Assembly: GCA_032433595.1 (NCBI GenBank)
Contig: JASWJB010000008.1
Location: forward strand, 124,001 to 188,000
Length of the DNA: 64,000 bases
Direction: 5' to 3'
Source: Conoideocrella luteorostrata
Taxonomy: Eukaryota; Ascomycota; Sordariomycetes; Hypocreales; Clavicipitaceae
Shown: positions 58,156 through 64,000 of the stretch, piece after piece
Numbering within the stretch: the first letter of the stretch is position 1
How the letters are laid out: each line of letters begins with the position of its first letter
The notes under the pieces: generated by a model
What the model saw: the letters and a program-made list of their open reading frames with translations, nothing else
Told to the model about the DNA's origin: nothing
Databases searched by the model: none
Translations under genes and position numbers: made by a program

Positions 58156-59551
58156 CTACCGCCCAAGTAATCCCTTCATCACGTCCCCCATAATCCCCGG
58201 ATGAGGCACCATGACGGCCCCAGCATCCTCCAGCGCCTTCGCCTTCTCCGCAGCCGTGACATCCCTTGGCGTCAAAATCGCTCCCGCATGGCCCATGATC
58301 TTCCCCCGCGGAGCCGTCTGTCCCGCCACCATGGCCACAATAGGCTTCGGGTTGGGCGTTGACTTTCTGTACTCTTTGATCATTTCCGCCGCTCGTAGTT
58401 CCTGCTCACCGCCGATTTCGCCAATCACGATAATCCCTTCTGTTTCTTGATGGTCAAAAAAGACTTTTAAGGAGTCCACAATTGTGGTGCCTAGTCAGCA
58501 GGAATCAGCTTGCTGTTTTTTATGCGGCAGACATGATACTGTGAGCGCATCTGCGTCTGCATCTGCATTGAGGCGGTGGTGGTATCTACCTGGCATAGGA
58601 TCTCCTCCCACGGCAATCACAAAACTTTGTCCTAGTCCCGCGGCGCTCGTTGACCCGACGGCTTCGTAGCTTAGTGTTCCGGACTTGGATACAATGCCCA
58701 CGCAGCCTTGTCTGTATTGGCGAAACGGCATGATGCCCACGCGACATTGGTCTGGGGCAATAATGCCAGGGCAGTTTGGCCCGACCAGCCGCGACTTGCT
58801 TTGCGTCCGGAGGACCTCCTGCACGCGGAGCAGATCGTGGACGGGGATGTGCTCGGCGACGGAGACAACCACTGGGACTTCGGCCCCGATGGCCTCTATG
58901 ATGGCCTTGGCGGCGAATTGGGCGGGGACGAATACAGCGCTGACGTGAGGGTTGACTTGGTCCATTGCCTGGCAGTGAAGCGAAGTCAATACTCGGGCTC
59001 TTCGTGCTTTCATGTAATTTACCTTTCCTGTCCTCGCCTCGATAAAATTTCTCTCTCATCAAAGACTTGTCCGTCTCTTCTTGGGTCAGGGCTGGGACAG
59101 AGAACCTCGCGTGCTTACTTCTCGGACGGTCCCAAAGACGGGCAAGTCAAGATGCTTCCTGCCCCCCTTTCCGGGCGAAACACCTCCCACGACCTTGGTG
59201 CCATATCCAATGGTATCCTTGGCGTTTGACGTTGCCTGTACACATTCGAAGTCCACGTCAGTGTATGTTGTGTCTCTGCAGAACGGAGTTCACATATAGC
59301 CCAAATATTCACATACAGCTTGTCCAGTGAAACCTATAGGAATCATCAGCGTCTAGTTTACTCCATTCCTGACCACGATGACTTTGGGAGCACTCACCCT
59401 GATATATAATACGCGTGTTCCCATCAATGTGTCGCAGATTGTCTATGGTGCTGTCATAGTCTGCTAAGCGCGCGCCAGACGTAGAAAACGCCCTCGGGAA
59501 GAAAATCTGGCTCCGGCAAATGCCACCTACGCGCAATGAGCTCCCCAACAT
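58156..59551 (-). CDS. Divergent succinyl-CoA ligase alpha-subunit paralogue
   Basis: A five-exon gene for 333 residues: 59551-59398, 59333-59317, 59235-59119, 58968-58590 and 58490-58156; all phases agree. The second exon is only 17 nt and encodes the joint [26 protein letters not shown] is an Arg-containing leader typical of mitochondrial import. The CoA-binding part reads [20 protein letters not shown] and [16 protein letters not shown]. Then come [33 protein letters not shown] and [15 protein letters not shown]. The phosphohistidine loop is [10 protein letters not shown], with the active-site His. [14 protein letters not shown] and GEIGGEQE replace the usual GGDPFxG and GEIGGxAE. This is a complete alpha subunit with several substitutions in normally stable blocks. 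Together with the beta-like gene it could form a second acyl-CoA ligase. Confidence 0.86.
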
Positions 59552-60173
59552 GACGCCCAGAGTTGAGATGTGTGTTTGCACCACTCAATCCAAAACATAC
59601 GCTGAGTGGGGGGGTTGCAATATTAGCAATTGGCCTTCACGCGGCGGGTTGGGAGTTGACAGGGAAAGAAAAAATAGTATATTGCATCCTACCCAAGACG
59701 GCACTTACCTCTCCCAATGTCTTCCCAATTCATACACGTTGAACCGTGAGACCATACATGCCTAGGTACGCACAATTGTGGGCACAAGACGGCTATAAGA
59801 TAGGCTGTCTTTTCTCTGGATGTCCTCGGCAATACACACCCGACCCCGCCATTTCCTGCCGGCTACTTATTCAATGTGGGTGGGCTTCACTGACCAACTA
59901 GTTAAATAACTAACTAGTTAGCACGCGACCAAAATAACTTCCGGCCACGGCGACGGCGCCCACTCGGTGCATATTGCTGTGCGACGTGAACCGCTGCCTG
60001 GCACACTGAGTGTTACGTGACGGGTTCTAAACAGTGAGCAGGTCTCACGCAAGGCAAGGCAAACGCTCGCTAAGCCATAGGTAGATCTATCATGAACCAA
60101 CATTTATTAATCTCACATGAAAGTCTATCAATGATAATTTCTTCTACCCACAACGCCAACCCGTGTTCCAAAT
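59552..60173. other. Intergenic region
   Basis: The promoter side of the alpha gene and the 3' end of the HGSNAT-like gene. No further feature was recognised. Confidence 0.6.
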
Positions 60174-61838
60174 CTAAAAGAATCGCCAAATCGAATCTGC
60201 CGGCTTGCCGCTCTTAAATCGACTATACCACCTACAAACCGGCCACAGCAAGAGCATAACCAGCGCCCAAAACCCAAAATACCCAAACAAGTTATCTATT
60301 CCCTTGGTGTTGCCCCGGTTCATGGGGTCCGGGATGCCCGTGTCGTGACCGAATAGCGCCACAGCAATCATACCAAGCCCAAACAGGGTCGCCAGGTGGA
60401 CAACGTAAAAGAACAGCGCACTTGTGCCAAAGTCCAGCAACATGGTGAAGCGCTTCGCGATGCGGGGCGGAGCGGCCGTAAAGACGGCCAGGAGAAACAG
60501 GTTGCCGGCCATGGTAAATGCGAAGAAGGCCACGTCGGGGGGGTACTTGACGACGTAGAAGAAGGATCTTGGGGATGCGAGGTAGGGGTTTTGATTTGGG
60601 CGAGCTTCCTGATCTGGCGTCTGCAGACATCCCTCAGAGAGGTTGCCGAAGCGGAGGACCCGGGTGAGCACAAAAAGGATGGAGAAGCAGATTCCTGCGA
60701 AGGAATGTCCTAGTACAGAAGCCTGTCGACTCCATGATCTGGCAGTGACGATTCTCCCGTACAAGATGCCGAAAATAGCAAACGACAGCCACGCCATGGG
60801 GGGGAATCCGCTCAATACGTGCGAGCCAGGCTCCATTAATACCCAGAACCATATACGTAGGAGAGGACTCGAGGGGCTCTTGGTGCTCGCTGAGACGGCA
60901 GGCCGGCAGCTTCCCCCGTCATCGCTTAACCAAATGTTCCAGAATATGGCGACCAGGCCGAGAGCGAGGAGCAAGAAGTTGTGAGTGGTCCAAGAGAGAT
61001 ACGCATCGTACGATCCGGTACTGGCCTCGCGGTTAATGGCTTCTCGCTCATGGAGTAGCGGCTGTGTGACACTCTCCTCATCGTTATCGTCGGACGACTC
61101 GTCATCAGTTGAGCGGTTTTGCCAAGTTTTCCTCGCCTTGGCAATCAAGCGAGTGAGCATGCCTTCCGTTGTATTTATGACGAGCCATAGCAGTCCAGCC
61201 AAGAGGTAATCCACCGCCAACGAGAACAGGACTATGTTCATGAACCAGACCCGGCCTGCGCTCATGAGGAAGCCCATCGCCGTGTTGACGATTGTCAAAA
61301 CGGCACATCGCTCCGCAAAGTAGCGAGCGAGTCGCATCGGTCCCCAACCGAGCTTCGTACGCGACCGGCCGAGATACACGACGCCCATGCCGAGCAGGAA
61401 GGTAAATCCAGGGGCACATAAATGCGTGAGTGTTCGTACGATGTAGGCCGTCGTGTAGTTCCATTCCTTGACAATTTGTCCGTCTGCTTCGGAGACGCGG
61501 CCCGTTCCGTGCAGCCAAGTATGCAGCGCCAGAGCAGCATGATCAAAGGCCATAAGCATCATGAGCAATCCACGCAACAAATCCGGGCCAAGAGCACGAG
61601 CTCCTCCGGATTTGCCCCCGGCGGCCGACGTACCCGCCACGGCAAACAGGCCATTGAAGTTTCGAGCCAAGGCTGTGTTGTATGAGGGGAAAGAATCATA
61701 CCAATAGCCATTTTCTTGGCGGTTGGATGGTGTATTGTTGGGATTGGGTCGGGGCGTCGGCTCGGCTGCGGCAGGTGCTGATGCGGATGCCGTTGCCGCT
61801 GCAGGTGATTCAGCTGCGAGACTGTTTTGGCTTGCCAT
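60174..61838 (-). CDS. HGSNAT-like (DUF1624) multipass membrane protein
   Basis: A single-exon gene for 554 residues from ATG 61838. A long Ala/Pro-rich cytosolic N-terminus (to about residue 85) precedes the family start, GPDLLRGLLMMLMAFDHAAL, matching the heparan-alpha-glucosaminide N-acetyltransferase catalytic domain (D-x-x-R-G-x-x-M-x-x-x-x-D). About ten membrane helices follow, including GFTFLLGMGVVYLGRSRT, AVLTIVNTAMGFLMS, IVLFSLAVDYLLAGLLWL, ALFFYVVHLATLFGLGMIAV and FWALVMLLLWPVCRWYSRFK. A polar loop with an acidic run (DDESSDDNDEESV) lies in the middle. In animals this domain passes acetyl groups across the lysosomal membrane; the role of fungal members is unknown. The acetyl-binding His of the animal enzyme cannot be assigned with confidence here. 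Confidence 0.82.
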   Translation of the reverse strand: MASQNSLAAESPAAATASASAPAAAEPTPRPNPNNTPSNRQENGYWYDSFPSYNTALARNFNGLFAVAGTSAAGGKSGGARALGPDLLRGLLMMLMAFDHAALALHTWLHGTGRVSEADGQIVKEWNYTTAYIVRTLTHLCAPGFTFLLGMGVVYLGRSRTKLGWGPMRLARYFAERCAVLTIVNTAMGFLMSAGRVWFMNIVLFSLAVDYLLAGLLWLVINTTEGMLTRLIAKARKTWQNRSTDDESSDDNDEESVTQPLLHEREAINREASTGSYDAYLSWTTHNFLLLALGLVAIFWNIWLSDDGGSCRPAVSASTKSPSSPLLRIWFWVLMEPGSHVLSGFPPMAWLSFAIFGILYGRIVTARSWSRQASVLGHSFAGICFSILFVLTRVLRFGNLSEGCLQTPDQEARPNQNPYLASPRSFFYVVKYPPDVAFFAFTMAGNLFLLAVFTAAPPRIAKRFTMLLDFGTSALFFYVVHLATLFGLGMIAVALFGHDTGIPDPMNRGNTKGIDNLFGYFGFWALVMLLLWPVCRWYSRFKSGKPADSIWRFF

Positions 61839-62311
61839 CGGGGGTAGAGGCTAGCTTCCACTTTGTAGCGTCGCAGCTCGTAAACAGTAGGTCTCTGGGC
61901 GAATTTTGGGCCGGCAACATCAAGCCATGGGACGCGCGACCTTATGCCTAGATCAAACAAGTTGAAGAAGAAACAGTCGAAACTTCCGGACTGTCGGTCG
62001 TCCAGGGCAGTTTCCTCTTTTACTTGCGGCGGACCGTGCATCCGAGTTGAACAGACTAACATGCGCTATGAAGCATATTGTATCGTTGGGTCCAGCAGCC
62101 CAGCTTAGTCCACTCCAAACTCCGCAAGACTACGGGTACCTGGCCACTGGCCAGTGGTTGACTACAGCACAACTATGGGCGGATTACCTATCAACTCCGC
62201 TGAGCGTGGAGGCAAAGCACTTGCATTCAGTTGCTTGGTAATCCACCGACCAGGTGGTGGAATCGGCTCCCGAAGCCACTAACTGAATGACTCACGCTTA
62301 CTCCGTATACT
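61839..62311. other. Intergenic region
   Basis: Between the HGSNAT-like start and the M20 stop. No feature besides one CTCCGTA copy near 62300. Confidence 0.6.
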
Positions 62312-63822
62312 TCATACGTTTCCCGTCAAATTCTGCTCTGGTTGCTCATGGCCAGCCCACCCCATGCTATCTCGCCAAGACTTCTTCGCCCTCTCCAACA
62401 TATCTGGAAACTCGAGAACATCCAACGCAACCCCAGCAAGACCCTTGGCCACTCTAACAGCATTGCAATATGCCTCCTTTGTGCGGGCAGCCTCGGCAAA
62501 CTCAGGATTATGCGGCCCTTGTCCCTGCGGCCCCGGCCGAATATAAAAAGCAGCACTTAAACTCGGCATCGCGTAGCTCACATCGCCCTGGTCTGTACTC
62601 GCCAAAACAGTACCACGGGTTCGGTCCAGCTCCGCATTCTCCAAGATGTTATGCTCCGGATCCAGCGCATTAAAGTATCGCGTGTACGATTGCGCCAGGA
62701 TCTCATTGGGCACATGGTCCTTGTATGCGCCGCCCCTGGTGACAACCAATCGAGCACCAGTTGCTTTGGCGCCGGCCTCGAAACAAGCGAGGACCTTTTT
62801 CCTCAATTTCTCCAGGCGGGATTGCGTACTGGCCCGAATGACAAATTGCCCTGCAGCGTAGGCGTGAATGATGTTGGGTGCCATGCCCCCGTCAGTAATG
62901 TGCCCTTGGATAATGTCACCAGGCATGCTTTGCTGTCGTAGCATGGACACGTTGTTGTATGCCGAGATGAGTGCATCGAGCGCATTGATTCCAAGCCAAG
63001 GGTTGGCAGCCGCGTGTGCTTCTCGCCCGTAATACTCAGCCTTGAATTGCTCGTAGGCGGTTGTGAGCATTCGCGCTGCGTCGGGTATGATTCCCGGATG
63101 GGAGATGAGACTAATGTCAACTTTGTGGTCAGAGTAGGCCCCTTTCTTCAGCAGCTCTATCTTCCCGCCGCCTCCTATAGAATCCGGTCAATACCCGTAA
63201 ACATGAGTGTAGTTGTTATTGTCATCATCAATTACCTTCTTCGGCCGGCGTTCCGACAAGAACGATTTTGCCCGGCATTCCCCTTTCCTCCATAACCTCA
63301 GCCGCAACTATGGCCCCTATCACCGAAGCACTCGCAATGAGATTATGACCACATGCATGGCCAATCCCCGGGAGACAATCTGGAGTTACAGCCCAGTCAG
63401 TACGAGTTCGGACAAAAGATGCAGGCTCTAGACTCGAATATCATGTCTTTGAGTCGCGAAAGATCTCGGTCCTTACCCATTTCTGCGTTAAATGATACAA
63501 CAGCTCCACGCTTGCCTGAGTCATATACCGCTATCCATGCCGTCTCCATGCCGTATGCTGACGGCGTGACTTTCCATGCTCGGCGGCGTTTCATAAAGCT
63601 CGTGAGAGCTTGATGTGCAATGAACTCCTCGTAGCCCAGCTCAGGGTTGTCATGAATTTTAATATTGACCGGCCAAAATTCGTTTGCCACGTTTTCGGCA
63701 ACTACGTTGATATCTTCCAGCAAGCTCGGGCTTGTGTATCGAGTCGCCGAGTCGCATGGGCAATCGGTGGTGGAGACCACAACGAACCCGTCATCTCCAT
63801 CATTCATAGATATGTTCGCCAT
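62312..63822 (-). CDS. M20-family metallopeptidase/amidohydrolase (ACY1L2-like)
   Basis: A three-exon gene starting at ATG 63822 (MANISMNDGDDGF). Exon 1 ends after FNAEM at a GTAAGG donor. Exon 2 starts DCLPGIGHACGHNLIASAS, containing the metal-binding His of the family, and ends VLVGTPAEEG, where the paired Glu residues are the expected catalytic and metal-binding pair. Exon 3 starts GGGKIELLKKGAYSDHKVD and continues with the dimerisation domain (EFKAEYYGREAHAAANPW-like, VIRASTQSRLEKLRKKV) and ends with SWRDSMGWAGHEQPEQN. This arrangement matches M20D amidohydrolases related to PM20D2/ACY1L2 and bacterial AbgB, which hydrolyse amide bonds in small dipeptide-like substrates. No signal peptide is seen, so it is probably cytosolic. 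Substrate unknown. The same strand carries the HGSNAT-like and alpha-subunit genes. Confidence 0.86.
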
Positions 63823-64000
63823 TGTTGGAGGTAGGCGCTGAGGACAACGACGAGATCTGTAGCCACTCGGTCTCAGTGGCGAAATTGCATACTACGAGAG
63901 AAGAAAACGGTTGTTGTTGTTTTTGCTGATGCTCTATCGGAGGTCTCCGCCAAACGGCACAGTCGCTCCGCGAGCTCGATCCCTGAACCGCAGCCACCTC

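Noticed and set aside
42628..59551. Itaconate or mesaconate breakdown pathway from HTD2-like hydratase plus acyl-CoA ligase pair
   Set aside because: HTD2-like proteins normally serve mitochondrial fatty-acid synthesis, and no citramalyl-CoA lyase or CoA-transferase is present; too speculative.
1..64000. CRISPR arrays or prokaryotic mobile elements
   Set aside because: No regularly spaced repeats or phage/IS genes; the gene structure is eukaryotic throughout.

Overview
The window looks like nuclear DNA of a filamentous ascomycete. Genes carry short introns (about 50-150 nt) with GTAAGT/GTATGT-type donors and CAG/TAG acceptors. Several families are typical of Pezizomycotina: 2EXR, fungal rhodopsin-domain membrane proteins, NACHT STAND proteins, Zn2Cys6 regulators, a 7TM-RGS receptor and MCT-like MFS transporters. 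Gene content and the scattered CTCCGTACGGAG palindromes suggest Hypocreales, but genus cannot be decided from the sequence. Exon boundaries given here were worked out by hand from splice consensus, reading-frame phase and family conservation.

Layout. 0.7-3.4 kb: a 2EXR protein with a very acidic tail, convergent with a YdeI-like protein. 5-7.7 kb: a NACHT STAND NTPase. 8-9.3 kb: a rhodopsin-domain membrane protein. 9.3-14.7 kb: no supportable gene. 14.7-19 kb: a secreted FAD/BBE oxidoreductase convergent with a Zn2Cys6 regulator. 20.7-25 kb: a GFA/CENP-V-like protein, a GNAT acetyltransferase and a GprK-like 7TM-RGS receptor. 25-30.2 kb: gene-poor. 30.2-38.4 kb: GH105 hydrolase, MCT-like transporter, SurE-like phosphatase and GH20 hexosaminidase, three of them with signal peptides. 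41.2-45.8 kb: a small secreted protein, an HTD2-like mitochondrial dehydratase and the Ran exchange factor RCC1. 46.7-59.6 kb: a divergent succinyl-CoA-ligase beta subunit, a hexapeptide O-acetyltransferase, a Bsc6-like MFS protein, two identical inverted tRNA-Leu genes enclosing a dead M1 aminopeptidase and a frameshifted unknown gene, then a divergent succinyl-CoA-ligase alpha subunit. 60.2-63.8 kb: an HGSNAT-like membrane protein and an M20 peptidase.

How the genes fit together. Most neighbours look like independent genes, often in convergent pairs. The best candidate for something new is the co-occurrence within 13 kb of divergent alpha and beta subunits of a succinyl-CoA-synthetase-like enzyme, both with likely mitochondrial leaders. 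The classical LSC1/LSC2 genes are not expected to be linked, and the beta subunit has an altered ATP-grasp loop. The segment between them, bounded by identical inverted tRNA-Leu genes, has the look of a recombination-prone, decaying patch. No complete secondary-metabolite cluster, transposase, reverse transcriptase or CRISPR array was found.
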